Positions 37,124 through 49,557 of a stretch of DNA of 57,075 bases are shown here, piece after piece (within the stretch, counting starts at the first letter, position 1; each line of letters begins with the position of its first letter). The notes beneath the pieces are model-generated. The model did not search any database, was not told the DNA's origin, and worked only from the letters and a program-made list of their open reading frames with translations. The translations under genes and the position numbers were made by a program. The stretch lies in contig JAJZQO010000010.1 of the NCBI GenBank assembly GCA_021847575.1, positions 1-57,075 on the forward strand, in the 5' to 3' direction. This stretch comes from Bacillota bacterium (GTDB taxonomy: Bacteria; Bacillota; Sulfobacillia; JAJZYS01; JAJYTV01).

Positions 37124-37809
37124 GACCCTGTGTGGATCCGCACTTCGACCGACAGGCCCATGTAGAGATCGGCGCCGTCGGGGTTCTCGAAGCTGACGTA
37201 GACCGGAACGCGCTGCGTCACCTTGGTGAACGTGCCGCTGCTCTGGGTGGTCGGCAGAATGGAGAGCGCCGCCTGCGTCGCCGGCACGATCGCCTGGACG
37301 TGGCCTGGGAAGGTGTCGTTGGGGTACGCGTCAATCGTGACGTCCACCGTCTGGCCCTTCTTCACCGAGCCGATCTGCGTCTCGGGCACGTAGGCGACGA
37401 CCAGGTTGCCCTCCCAGCCCACCATCTGCGCGAGCGGGGTGCCCGCCTGCACGTACTGGCCCGGCACCACGTCGACCGAGGCGACTCTTCCCGCGGCCGG
37501 CGCCTTGACGTCCACCGTCGCCGTGGCGGCAAGGGCCTTCGCCGCGGGGCCAGCCCCCGTCGCGGCAGCCGTCACCTTCTCCTGCAGCAGCGTCTCGCCG
37601 GACTTGTACTGGCTGCCCAGGGCCGGTAGCCCGCCGACGATCTGGCCGGGTGCGGTCGCCGGCACAGTGATGAGCCCCGCGCTGAGCTGCGCGTCGTCGG
37701 TCGAGACGTAGTGCTGTCCCTGGTAGTAGAAGTAGTAGCCGCCTGCGGCCAGGAGCGCCACGATGACCACGATGATAAACTCGATCAGGATCAGCCTTCC
37801 GAGTTTCAT
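37120..37809 (-). CDS. HlyD/EmrA-like membrane-fusion adaptor
   Basis: A 229-residue adaptor with N-terminal helix LILIEFIIVVIVALLAAGGYYFYY and the EmrA hallmark YVSTDDAQLSAGLITVPATAPGQI. A lipoyl-like half (VKAPAAGRVASVDVVPGQYVQAGTPLAQMV) and a beta barrel (VVAYVPETQIGSVKKGQTVDVTIDAYP) follow. The coiled hairpin is very short, as expected in a Gram-positive cell without an outer membrane. It lies 38 bases after the MarR gene. Confidence 0.85.
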   Translation of the reverse strand: MKLGRLILIEFIIVVIVALLAAGGYYFYYQGQHYVSTDDAQLSAGLITVPATAPGQIVGGLPALGSQYKSGETLLQEKVTAAATGAGPAAKALAATATVDVKAPAAGRVASVDVVPGQYVQAGTPLAQMVGWEGNLVVAYVPETQIGSVKKGQTVDVTIDAYPNDTFPGHVQAIVPATQAALSILPTTQSSGTFTKVTQRVPVYVSFENPDGADLYMGLSVEVRIHTGS

Positions 37810-37846
37810 GCTTTGCGCCGGATGACGGCGCGTCCCCCCCTGTGTC

Positions 37847-38251
37847 CTATCCTTCCGAATCCACGAGCTTCGCGATGAGCCGCGTGATGGTCTCAAGGTC
37901 CCCATCGTGCAAAGGCGCGAACAGGCGCTCCACCTCCGCGACGATTGCCGCGTTGGCCACTTCGAGCATGTGCCGGGCCGCGTCCGTGAGCACCACCGTG
38001 ACCTCGCGGCGATCCTCCTGGCTGCGGCGGCGCTCGATGTGGCCCTCCGCCTCGAGCCGGTCGATCAGGCCTGTGACGCTGCTGGCGCTCAGCCCGATCT
38101 CCCGGGCGAGGTCCGTGACACGCATGGGCCCCATCTCCGCCAGCAGGCGCAGCACGGTGATCTGTGCCATGGATAGGTCCAGGTGCACCGGCTTGACGCG
38201 GCCATGCATGATGCGGTTCAGGCGGCGCACCTGGCTCATCAGATGGCGCAC
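37847..38251 (-). CDS. MarR-family transcriptional regulator
   Basis: About 134 residues with the MarR winged helix: LSMAQITVLRLLAEMGPMRVTDLAREIGLSASSVTGLIDRLEAEGHIERRRSQEDRREVTVVLTDAAR, with the DRR wing. First gene of the exporter operon, so probably its repressor, relieved by a small ligand. A short palindrome CGAATATTTCG at about 38304-38314 upstream may be its operator. GTG at 38251 or ATG at 38239 could be the start. Confidence 0.85.
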   Translation of the reverse strand: MRHLMSQVRRLNRIMHGRVKPVHLDLSMAQITVLRLLAEMGPMRVTDLAREIGLSASSVTGLIDRLEAEGHIERRRSQEDRREVTVVLTDAARHMLEVANAAIVAEVERLFAPLHDGDLETITRLIAKLVDSEG

Positions 38252-38445
38252 CTGCTGTTGCCGGTCTACGGCTGGTCACTCCTTCGCAGCCAAGCTATAC
38301 TGGTGCGAATATTTCGGCGACGAACGATATCCTAGCACCGCCACGCCCAGTCGGCAACCCCACCCAGGCACAGCCCGAACATCGGCGGGCCGGGGCATTC
38401 CGCCCCGGCCCGCCGCAGTCTCCGCCCAGCCGATGTGGCCGCCCC

Positions 38446-39651
38446 TCAATGGCACTGCGTCAGATCGCCCTCTAGCACAGGCGGACCATACGGGCCTGTA
38501 GCGGAGCCCGTCGGCGTCGGCAGCACCTGCACGGTGCCCTTGGCGATGTCGTAGACGCCGGGCGAGTAGCTGCCGGCCCAGTCGCCGGTCGCGGCAGCCG
38601 TCGGCAGGGCGGACATCAGGATCTGCGCCGCCGGGGTGCCGGTCGGGCTGAGCAGCTGGAACGCGTAGGCCCCGTACTGCGACCCGAACGTGGACGGGTC
38701 CGGCAGGAAGTTGCCGACGACGTCGACGCTCTCGAATCCCTCCGCCTGGTTGATGACCAGCGCCGCCGCACCGTAGGGGTGCAGGTCGCCGGTCTGGCTC
38801 GTCAGCCCGATCGAGCAGACGCTGACCTGCGCCACCGGCGCCGTGGGCCAGGCGAGGCCGAGCGGCTGCGGCGCCGCAAACGGGTTGAGGATGCCGAGCT
38901 GGTGGAAGGTGACCGGACCCACCTGGCCGTCCACGGTGATGCCGCGCGCGGCCTGGAAGGCCCTTACCGCGGCGATCGTCGCCGCGTCGTAGTAGCCCGT
39001 GATGGGACCGCTGTAGTAGCCGAGCCGCGTCAGCAGCACCTGCAGGAACACGACGTCGAAACCGTTGCGGCCGGGCAGGATGCCGCGCCCGCCGGCCCCC
39101 GTATAGAGCCAGAGCGCATCGAACGTCCCATCGCCGACGACGCCGTTCGGGGTGAGTCCCGTCTGCCCGTTGGCGATGGCATCCTGCTTGAAGGCGAAGG
39201 CGGCGCCACCCGTGCGGCTGTCGAAGCTGCCGGTGGCCGGGCCGCCCAGGATGGCGGCGTAGCGGTAGAGGTTCAGCCTGTTCTGCAGCACCGTGACGTC
39301 CCCGCCCGACATGCCTGGCTCCAGGGTGCGGCTGCCGAACGTGGGACCGCCGTAGGCGCCCGCGTACTGGCCGAACACGGCAAACGTGTTCGGGCCGACG
39401 ATACCGTCCGGGTTCAAGCCAAAGTAGGACTGGATGTTGATCGCCGCCTGGCGGGATGTGGACCCGAAGATGCCGTCCACGGCGATGGGACTGCCCATCG
39501 GTCCGAGGGGCGGGTTCATCGTCCGCAGCATCAGGTTGTAGACCGCCTGGAACACGGCCACGTCCGTTCCCGTCACCGGCGGGCTCGTCAAGCTCAGGTT
39601 GCGCGAGCCGAACGGCACGTACGGCGGAAAGGTCGTTTCGAAGAGCGCCAT
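38446..39651 (-). CDS. Triple peptidoglycan-binding-domain protein
   Basis: A 401-residue protein with three PG_binding_1 repeats: about 25-95 (VAVFQAVYNLML...VDGIFGSTSRQAAINIQSYF), 110-185 (VTVLQNRLNLYRYAA...GVVGDGTFDALWLY) and 200-262 (VVFLQVLLTRLGYYSGPITGYYDAATIAAVRAFQAARG). The C-terminal 130 residues are an unrecognised beta-rich domain. No signal peptide or transmembrane helix is visible, which is odd for a wall-binding protein; it may be a spore or mother-cell protein or use another route. ATG after GGAGGG at six bases. Confidence 0.8.
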   Translation of the reverse strand: MALFETTFPPYVPFGSRNLSLTSPPVTGTDVAVFQAVYNLMLRTMNPPLGPMGSPIAVDGIFGSTSRQAAINIQSYFGLNPDGIVGPNTFAVFGQYAGAYGGPTFGSRTLEPGMSGGDVTVLQNRLNLYRYAAILGGPATGSFDSRTGGAAFAFKQDAIANGQTGLTPNGVVGDGTFDALWLYTGAGGRGILPGRNGFDVVFLQVLLTRLGYYSGPITGYYDAATIAAVRAFQAARGITVDGQVGPVTFHQLGILNPFAAPQPLGLAWPTAPVAQVSVCSIGLTSQTGDLHPYGAAALVINQAEGFESVDVVGNFLPDPSTFGSQYGAYAFQLLSPTGTPAAQILMSALPTAAATGDWAGSYSPGVYDIAKGTVQVLPTPTGSATGPYGPPVLEGDLTQCH

Positions 39652-39732
39652 AGCCCACCCTCCTCGCCGCAGGCTATGCGTCGGGGCGGCGGCTTGCGCA
39701 AGGCGGCGGCGAAACGCCCGCCCGCCCATCAC

Positions 39733-40380
39733 TCACTCGCTCGCGCGATCCAGCGGGGCCAGTTCCTCCACCTTCTCGAGGATGTCGCCCTGGCGCCACA
39801 CCTCGATCTCCAGAAAGCCGGGAGCCGTCGGCGGATCAAGCGAGCGCGGCAACTCGCTGCCGCGCAGGGCGACGATCACGAGGCGGCCGGCGCCTGCCAG
39901 CACAGACCGCCCCACGGCCCTCGCGAGTTCCTCGGCGTCGAGGGGGTCCTGGCGCAGGATGCGCACCACCAGCCGCCGGCCGTCCGGTGTCGCGCCGGTG
40001 AGGCCGAAGAAGGCGTCCTCCGCCTCGAACGGTGTGGGCAGCCAGTCCACGCGCACGCGCTGGGGCCGCATCAGCATGGCGATCGCGTCGCAGACCTCCC
40101 AGGCGGAAAGGCGCTGCCACGTCTCGCGCCAGCGCAGCTGCGCGATCTGGCCTGCCCGCAGGTGCAGGGCCTGGCGCTGGAGTCGGCCCTCGACGACGGC
40201 CAGCGCCGCAAAGGGCAATGCCACCGCGGCAGCCAGGCCGATCGCCACCGGAATGCCCGCAGGGCCATGTCCCTCCGCCAGGGCGGCGAGACCGACGCCT
40301 GCCGTGAGCAGGGCCGCGGGCCATGCGGTTCTGCGAGCGCCGGGTACGGACGTCCAGGCAAGCGGTGGCCGCAGCGGCAC
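39733..40380 (-). CDS. Two-helix membrane protein with a possible restriction-endonuclease-like C-domain
   Basis: A 215-residue protein. Two hydrophobic segments (about 15-55: AAVALPFAALAVVEG region) are followed by a soluble part. That part has LRWRETWQRLSAWEVCDAIAMLM, then FFGLTGATPDGRRLVVRILRQDPLDAEELARAVGRSVLAGAGRLVIVALRG and LEIEVWRQGDILEKVEEL. The order strand-helix-strand-ending-in-'W-x-x-x-x-L' resembles membrane-bound Mrr-like nuclease-fold proteins, but the D-ExK motif is not clear. GTG start at 40380, six bases after GGAGGG. Function unknown; it follows tpl by about 100 bases. Confidence 0.5.
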   Translation of the reverse strand: MPLRPPLAWTSVPGARRTAWPAALLTAGVGLAALAEGHGPAGIPVAIGLAAAVALPFAALAVVEGRLQRQALHLRAGQIAQLRWRETWQRLSAWEVCDAIAMLMRPQRVRVDWLPTPFEAEDAFFGLTGATPDGRRLVVRILRQDPLDAEELARAVGRSVLAGAGRLVIVALRGSELPRSLDPPTAPGFLEIEVWRQGDILEKVEELAPLDRASE

Positions 40381-40481
40381 GAAAATCCCTCCGGCCCTAG
40401 CATGCGCCGGAGGGACAGGGCGATGCAGGCAGGGCCGCGCGGCGCGACCCGACCTGCACCATTGGGCGGTCCCCGCAGGGA

Positions 40482-44310
<3,829 letters not shown>

Positions 44311-44331
44311 TGGCTCCAACACCTCCGGGCA

Positions 44332-44898
44332 TCATCCGCTGCCGTTCTTCATCTCCGCGAACTTGCGATCGAGGTAAGCGATCAGCGTCTCGCCCCCCGG
44401 CAAGCCGATCTGGCCGGCCGTAACCGGCAGCATCGCCTTCTTGGGCAGCACCGAGACCTTGCCCGTCGGCTCGAGGCGCGCGATGTCCACATCCTTGATG
44501 TCCTCGATCCCCTGCTCGCGCATGGAGATCATCAGGTCCGACTGGGAGAGGTGCTCCCTCTGCATGTTCTGGTGGTGGATCTTGCCCTTTTCGACGAGCA
44601 CCCTGGCTACCCCCTGCGAGACCTGCTCCGCCGTCCGCCACTTGATGTTGATCCAGGTCAGCGAGAACTGGAGCAGGCCCAGCGTGACGATCGACACGAT
44701 CGGCAGGAAGATCGACTTCGTGGTCTCCTCGATGCCGATCGCGACCGCCTCGCCGATGATAATTACTACGGCTATGTCAAATGGTGCCATGTGGCTCACA
44801 GAGCGCTTGCCCATTAAGCGGAAGACGACGAAGGCGAGCACGTAGAGCAGTCCCGTGCGCCAGAGCTCGGCCAAGATGTCGTGCCACTGAAATTCCAT
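44332..44898 (-). CDS. DUF421/YetF-family membrane protein
   Basis: A 188-residue protein with three N-terminal helices (LYVLAFVVFRLMGKRSVSHMAPFDIAVVIIIGEAVAIG; IFLPIVSIVTLGLLQFSL) and a cytoplasmic DUF421 domain (VLVEKGKIHHQNMQREHLSQSDLMISMREQGIEDIKDVDIARLEPTGKVSVLPK). The family occurs with spore and membrane-stress genes in Bacilli; function unknown. ATG after GGGGGG at eight bases. Ten bases upstream of mutS2. Confidence 0.85.
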   Translation of the reverse strand: MEFQWHDILAELWRTGLLYVLAFVVFRLMGKRSVSHMAPFDIAVVIIIGEAVAIGIEETTKSIFLPIVSIVTLGLLQFSLTWINIKWRTAEQVSQGVARVLVEKGKIHHQNMQREHLSQSDLMISMREQGIEDIKDVDIARLEPTGKVSVLPKKAMLPVTAGQIGLPGGETLIAYLDRKFAEMKNGSG

Positions 44899-45427
44899 GC
44901 GTCATGCCCCCCGGGGCCAGTTTTCCCCGAGTGGCAAATCGCCTCGCGTCAGCATTGGTATACATAAGTACTCAGCAGATGTGCACAACAGCTTCTGCTG
45001 CTTTATCAGAAGTTATGTAACCCTACAAGGAGTCGACTCCTTTTCGCTTTGCTCCGTTTCCCGGTTGTTTGTTCTGCCCCACCAAGGTGCCACGCCTTCG
45101 TGATGCCGATCATGATCGGCCCCGACCAAATGGGCGCTGCCGGCCATTTGGTGCTGGTCTGGAACTGCTTCTTGCCTACCTTGGCTTGCTGCCGGTCATA
45201 CGAACCAAGTCTTGCCCAGCAGCGTCTATCGAAGGTTAGCTTGGCTCCGCCACCGCAGTCTGGCGGCAAGATTGATGCCGGGCCCAGATACAACAATGGT
45301 GCATGGCACCCGTTTACTCCCACAACCTGTCTCTTGACTACACACTGCAGATCTTGATTCGTAGTCAACGCTACCGACTAGCAAGCGCCATCGGACACGC
45401 CAACGTTATCGCCGCCGCTCGACCGGA
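44899..45427. other. Non-coding stretch with strong palindromes at the edge of the accessory island
   Basis: No supported gene. It holds a perfect 16-base palindrome at 45105-45120 (GCCGATCATGATCGGC). Just after it is an inverted repeat CCAAATGG (45126-45133) / CCATTTGG (45144-45151). G+C drops here relative to the left. Confidence 0.5.
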
Positions 45428-45790
45428 TCAGAAGTTTCGGAGCTCGATCAGCAGTCGTTCCGCTTGCGTCACCCACCGTTCAGCGTTCATCCTGTCCATT
45501 CCGGTTCTGTCCGCTTTGTAGTCTGCACGTATCCGGGCCCAGTACACATCCTGAGCATCTGTTGCCCACACCCGTACCGCAGGGTCTGGCCTACCCTGGA
45601 GCCACAGCCACAGTTGATCGTGAGTGCTCCTTTCGACTCCAGGGTAGTGCTGGCCAACCGCATAGGCCATGCCAGCATGGTAAAGCGCATAGTAGGCGCG
45701 ACTCACCGCGGAGCGCCTCTCTGCCTCCGTGGTTCCGGGGACCCATTGTTTTGCCACGGTGAGAAAGTTGCTCCAGTCAAACGTCCTCAA
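45428..45790 (-). CDS. HEPN-domain-like protein
   Basis: A 120-residue helical protein. RRSAVSRAYYALYHAGMAYA (about 27-46) is the core of HEPN-like domains, and WARIRADYKADRTGMDRMNAERWVTQAERLLIEL is the C-terminal helix pair with the R-x-x-A-D-Y signature. The R-x4-6-H RNase motif is not obvious, so it may be a non-catalytic or divergent HEPN. TTG start inside the preceding gene (14-base overlap). Third gene of an overlapping trio. Confidence 0.65.
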   Translation of the reverse strand: MRTFDWSNFLTVAKQWVPGTTEAERRSAVSRAYYALYHAGMAYAVGQHYPGVERSTHDQLWLWLQGRPDPAVRVWATDAQDVYWARIRADYKADRTGMDRMNAERWVTQAERLLIELRNF

Positions 45791-46346
45791 TCACCCTAAA
45801 ATCAAACGTAACATAGGGGTTAAGGTGCCGCCGTCGAAGCTCGCTCAGCACCTCTAGGTTCTTCTCCAGGGAATCGGCAGCCTTAAACTCGATGAGCAGG
45901 CAGGACGCTCCACTCTCTGGATCCGTCAGGGCATCAAGCCAAACCGGCTGAGGCTGAGGAAGGTCATGCCTAACAGCCAAGTCGCGTAGGTCATCCGGAA
46001 TCGCCCGGATGATGTCGAGCACCTCTGGGTGCTTGGAAGCATAACGCTCCAGAGCCTCCTCGTTCTCGACCCAGAAGGCGCCAGAGCGCAGCGTCTTGGC
46101 CAGTTCCGTTTCGTCCCACATACGGGCAAGGATATGCACAATTGCCCAGTTGGTAGACCCCACGCCCGAGGAGGACGAAGGCAGGTCGAGCCAAACCCGC
46201 ATGGCGCGTACGTCCTGCTTTGTCGCCGGTGACGAGAGTGCCACTTTCCCCGGGGAGACGGTCTCGGCTGGCACGACACCGAAAACCGCAGACCCGGCGG
46301 CCCGTTCCGACTGAGGCCACAGACCTCTCACGGCAACCTGTGTCAT
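45777..46346 (-). CDS. Unknown protein, middle gene of the HEPN trio
   Basis: A 189-residue protein without a recognised domain. The first half is Ser/Ala-rich (VRAMRVWLDLPSSSSGVGSTNWAIVHILARMWDE). The second half has ALERYASKHPEVLDIIRAIPDDLRDLAV and ends with a strand-helix-strand unit (SCLLIEFKAADSLEKNLEVLSELRRRHLNPYVTFDFRVIEDV). No nucleotidyltransferase GS-x-D motif, so it is not the MNT partner usually paired with HEPN. ATG preceded by GGGGAG. It overlaps both neighbours (ATGA upstream, 14 bases downstream). Confidence 0.6.
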   Translation of the reverse strand: MTQVAVRGLWPQSERAAGSAVFGVVPAETVSPGKVALSSPATKQDVRAMRVWLDLPSSSSGVGSTNWAIVHILARMWDETELAKTLRSGAFWVENEEALERYASKHPEVLDIIRAIPDDLRDLAVRHDLPQPQPVWLDALTDPESGASCLLIEFKAADSLEKNLEVLSELRRRHLNPYVTFDFRVIEDV

Positions 46347-46753
46347 GCTTCTCCCCGCTCCTTAACGAGAATGTCCAAATGTCCAAGCTCACTATCGCCG
46401 ACACGCGCGGTAACAGTGTACCGTCCAGCACTAGCCATGTCGATATTAGTCGCTATGATACTGAAGACAAGTCCGATGCTCTTCTCACCAGATGGATCCT
46501 CTGGTGGAGGCATAGGTGGACCACTTGATATGACTGCGCCGTTAGGGTCGCTAATTGAGAGTGACACGCCCTCACTTATATCATTCACGTGGTCATACCT
46601 AACGCCACCGGTGATGGCAAACGAGAACTGTCCAGGTATATACTTGGGCTGGATCATCGTCAGGGGGTTGACGATCACAGGTTGTGCTTGTCCCCCAGAA
46701 CCCGTTCGTGATTCCACCGTCTCCGAGAGCACCAGGAACGCCAGTTCGACCAT
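46343..46753 (-). CDS. Small beta-rich protein (DUF6941-like), first gene of the HEPN trio
   Basis: A 136-residue protein, mainly beta strands. MVELAFLVLSE opens it, FSFAITGGVRYDHVNDISEGVSLSISDPNGAVI is the centre, and ASAGRYTVTARVGDSELGHLDILVKE the end. The order resembles DUF6941, a small beta-sandwich family, by eye only. ATG at 46753 has GGAAGG six bases upstream; the frame is open 30 codons further but with no ribosome site. The stop overlaps the next gene's start. Confidence 0.6.
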   Translation of the reverse strand: MVELAFLVLSETVESRTGSGGQAQPVIVNPLTMIQPKYIPGQFSFAITGGVRYDHVNDISEGVSLSISDPNGAVISSGPPMPPPEDPSGEKSIGLVFSIIATNIDMASAGRYTVTARVGDSELGHLDILVKERGEA

Positions 46754-47403
46754 CCCGTCGTCCCTTCCGGCGCCGCACCGTCTCATGTAAGCGGGCTCGC
46801 CGCACATTGTGGCGATCACCATTGAACCCTTCGCAGTACCCATCCTAGAATAGTTGTCTGCTCATGGGAAGGGCATTCCCCCGCTCGTCACCCGAGCTTG
46901 GGTGCAACGGATCCATGTTCTGCTCAATCCAAACCCTGGCGAGCTCGAGAAACTTCTCTCGCGAGGCTACTTCTCAGTGCTGGCAGCGACCCGGGAAAAC
47001 GCCCCAAAGCCATGGCCCTCAAGGACTCGATGCAGTTGCCAAAGCCTGATGCTTCGCGGCCCAGTCACAGCGACCTCATGAGGGAAGAACGTCCATGGGC
47101 CCACTTTGGATTTGGTGGTCATCGGCTGGTACCGCGCGCATGCTCGCGTCTTCCTCCTGGGTACAACACTTTCTTCCTGCGACACCCGACTCCTCCTGGG
47201 CAGACGGAACGTGCCTTCGCCCTCCGTTGTAGGTGGACGGGGCGGTGTGTCTGACCGCGTCGGCACTGTTCCGCACGCTCCGCTGCGTATTGTGACGAAG
47301 TCGAACGCTGAGCGAGTATTGTCAGAATGCGATGAACCCGGGCCAGGGGCGGGTTTGATGGCTGGTAGGTAGAGGCAACACCAAGGGAATTGGTACAGCT
47401 TCG
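46754..47403. other. Gene-poor stretch in the accessory island
   Basis: I see no coding region with a family match or ribosome site. The promoter of the HEPN trio should lie near 46780-46900 on the minus strand; no box pair stands out. Confidence 0.4.
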
Positions 47404-47718
47404 GTGAACCCCGTTCAGCTTTGGTGCTGGACTCTCGACTGGGTCCCAGTTCGGGATGAGACGATCGCCGACGTCATCGCGAGATTCGGGGCAACGAAAA
47501 CCGACCAAATTGCGAGGGCCTTCTTCCAAGGGCCAAGCGCGAAGCGGGCGGCTCAGGCCCGGTTGCATGCGTTGGAGATCCACGGCTGGCTGAATCGGCA
47601 ATATCAAGTTCGCGGCGGTACTATCTGGATGGCTCCTGGGCTTCGCGGAGCCGACCTTGAACGCAAGGTAGCGGTATCCGAAGTGTGGGTTGCGCCCAGA
47701 GTACTTTTAAACGACTGA
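47404..47718 (+). CDS. Truncated winged-helix protein (replication-relaxation-like N-domain)
   Basis: A 104-residue protein: DETIADVIARFGATKTDQIARAFFQGPSAKRAAQARLHALEIHGWLNRQ followed by a wing (GGTIWMAPG). This matches the N-terminal winged helix of plasmid/ICE replication-relaxation proteins, whose larger C-terminal domain is missing here. The GTG start has no clear ribosome site. Suggests remains of an integrated plasmid or conjugative element. Confidence 0.45.
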   Translation: MNPVQLWCWTLDWVPVRDETIADVIARFGATKTDQIARAFFQGPSAKRAAQARLHALEIHGWLNRQYQVRGGTIWMAPGLRGADLERKVAVSEVWVAPRVLLND

Positions 47719-47723
47719 ATGCA

Positions 47724-48644
47724 CTATTTGATCAGAGGGAAGTAGACTGTGCCACCCGGGTCCCAGAACTGAAGCATCAACCGTCCATCCAGTTCACTGG
47801 CCGGTCCGGTGAAGCAGAGACCGAGCGGACCGGACTTGGCTCCCTTCGGAACAGGAGATGCCGGGACCACTGCGGGCCACAAGCCACAGTTGACCTGCAC
47901 GCCGCTAGAGAGCTTCACCGGGCTGTCGCCTGTAGGCCAGCCGCTCAGCTTGCCGTCGGCGAACTTGAGGGCGAAGTCGAGGGAGTTCGGCTGGAACGAA
48001 AACGAGGCGCTCTTGTTGTTGAACTTGAGGCGAAGGTAGACTTCCTGCTGGCCTTTGGGGCCGACCGCATGCGGGTCCACAGCGGTAACGTAGGCGACCA
48101 CCCCTGCGTTGTTGCTGCACGGCCCTGGCGAGCACTTGCCGCCTGCTGAAGTGACCTGAGCCCCACTTGCCGGGTTGACACCCGTTGGGGCCTTACCGCC
48201 GGCTTTGGCGGTCCAGGCAACGACGCCGGTGTAGCACGGCCCAGTTTCTTCCCAAGTCCCGTGGGCAGTCGCGGAGCTTGTGAACGTGCCCTTGAAGCGG
48301 ACCTCGCCGCCGTCGAGCTCAAGTTTGCCAGAGAAGGAGTCACCGTGCAGTCTGACACTTGGGTACATGAACAGTGCTGAGCACGAGGAGTCACCGGCGA
48401 CACTTGCAAACACGCCGCCAGCCAGAGGAGCATTAGCGCCGCCGAAGTGCTGGATCTTGCCGTTTGCCACCCAGAAGTTGACGACCGTGTGGACCTTGGC
48501 GTTGGGACCGTCAATAGCGGGCGCTGTGGCCGACCAGATGCCTGACTTCGGCAGGACACCAGCTGCGACGGACGGTGCCGCCATGATTCCTGCACTGATT
48601 ATGCCGGTCAACGCAACAAGAAACGAAAGAGTGCGGCGCGTCAT
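47724..48644 (-). CDS. Secreted two-domain protein of unknown function
   Basis: A 306-residue protein with a signal peptide (MTRRTLSFLVALTGIISAGIMAAPSVAAG). The first beta domain (about 35-150) has the layout G-x-W, VNFWVANGKIQHF, FSGKLELDGGEVRFKGTFTSSATAHGTW and a final C-x-x-x-x-x-WTAKA. A Cys-containing linker and a second Ig-like beta domain (about 180-306) follow. Six or more cysteines suggest disulfides. Such pairs occur in exported proteins of Gram-positives and Chloroflexi; the role is unknown. It stands alone in the island, convergent with the winged-helix gene. Confidence 0.65.
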   Translation of the reverse strand: MTRRTLSFLVALTGIISAGIMAAPSVAAGVLPKSGIWSATAPAIDGPNAKVHTVVNFWVANGKIQHFGGANAPLAGGVFASVAGDSSCSALFMYPSVRLHGDSFSGKLELDGGEVRFKGTFTSSATAHGTWEETGPCYTGVVAWTAKAGGKAPTGVNPASGAQVTSAGGKCSPGPCSNNAGVVAYVTAVDPHAVGPKGQQEVYLRLKFNNKSASFSFQPNSLDFALKFADGKLSGWPTGDSPVKLSSGVQVNCGLWPAVVPASPVPKGAKSGPLGLCFTGPASELDGRLMLQFWDPGGTVYFPLIK

Positions 48645-48740
48645 CGGACTGTCCTCCTAATCGACTCAGGCAAGAAACCCGGGCCTTCCAGCAGCGCATT
48701 CGCCCAGTTGCCGTAGCGGAGCCGGTCGCTGTTTGTGGTG

Positions 48741-48960
48741 TCAGCCCTTGACGTGCAGACACCTGGGGCTCGGGACCGGGGCTGACCAGCTGGCAGGCGG
48801 TAGCGCAACGGCGACCGTCCGCTGGCCCTGCTTGGGAAAGCCGGCCTCTTCGAAGATCAGGTGGCGATCCTGCGCAAACACCGCCAGAGCCTGTTCGACC
48901 GGCCGTCTGCGCACGTCCAGGCCATGCAACGGGCTGTCGCTGACAAGCTACTGCAACGCC
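48741..48960 (-). pseudogene. IS701-type transposase fragment
   Basis: The reading DRHLIFEEAGFPKQGQRTVAVA resembles the 'DETGFPKQGxxSVGVA' core of IS701 transposases. The flanks fall into other frames and a stop soon follows. Only the core is left. Confidence 0.55.
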
Positions 48961-49204
48961 CTGCTCATCGCACTCTGGGACATACAGGGCCATCGCGCCT
49001 GCCAACTTCCGTGCCCCGTCCATCATCTGGACGGGCACTTACCTGCTGTCCCACTGCCGGTTCTTCAGGTGTTGCTCCCGCCGAACGCCTCGACCAGATG
49101 AGACTCCATCTCCGCCCCGTACACATGCTCAGCACTTCGAATGCCGTGCCTTTCGCCAGCGACCCTCCATTACCTCTTAGTGGACTTTCGCACATTCGGA
49201 TGAC

Positions 49205-49557
49205 AGCGTGAAACGGCTAGGCTGCGGTGGCAAGGACCTCGAGCAGGACATCTTGGAGTTCCGGGGAGACAGGCGGCTGAGTTGACCCTGCGAAAATTCT
49301 CTGGCGCCGAGGCGTCTACTTCGTCCGGGCCCAGCATCTCCTGGAGGATCTGCGCGTGGCGCAGGCGGAGCTCGCCTCGACCGACGGATACGCATCCACC
49401 TCGCTCCCAAGGTGCCGATCGTCGACGCGTTCGGTGTCTGGCCCTATGACCGGATGGCGGCCACGGCTCTGTTCAGCCTGGTCTCTGCCCGCTGCGAGCG
49501 CGGCAGCATTGTCCTTAGCTTGAACAAGGACTTCGCCGAGTGGGGCGACGTCCTTGG
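49205..49557 (+). pseudogene. IS21-type IstB ATPase remnant
   Basis: Two frames hold pieces of IstB: YFVRAQHLLEDLRVAQAEL, then after a shift LDRRIRIHLAPKVPIVDAFG and VWPYDRMAATALFSLVSARCERGSIVLSLNKDFAEWGDVLG. The Walker A part is missing and the usual Walker B 'VDEFG' is VDAFG. Dead element. Confidence 0.7.

Noticed and set aside
45049-45357. Open frames on both strands upstream of the HEPN trio
   Set aside because: Cys/Pro-rich or random composition; they cover the palindromes and lack start signals.
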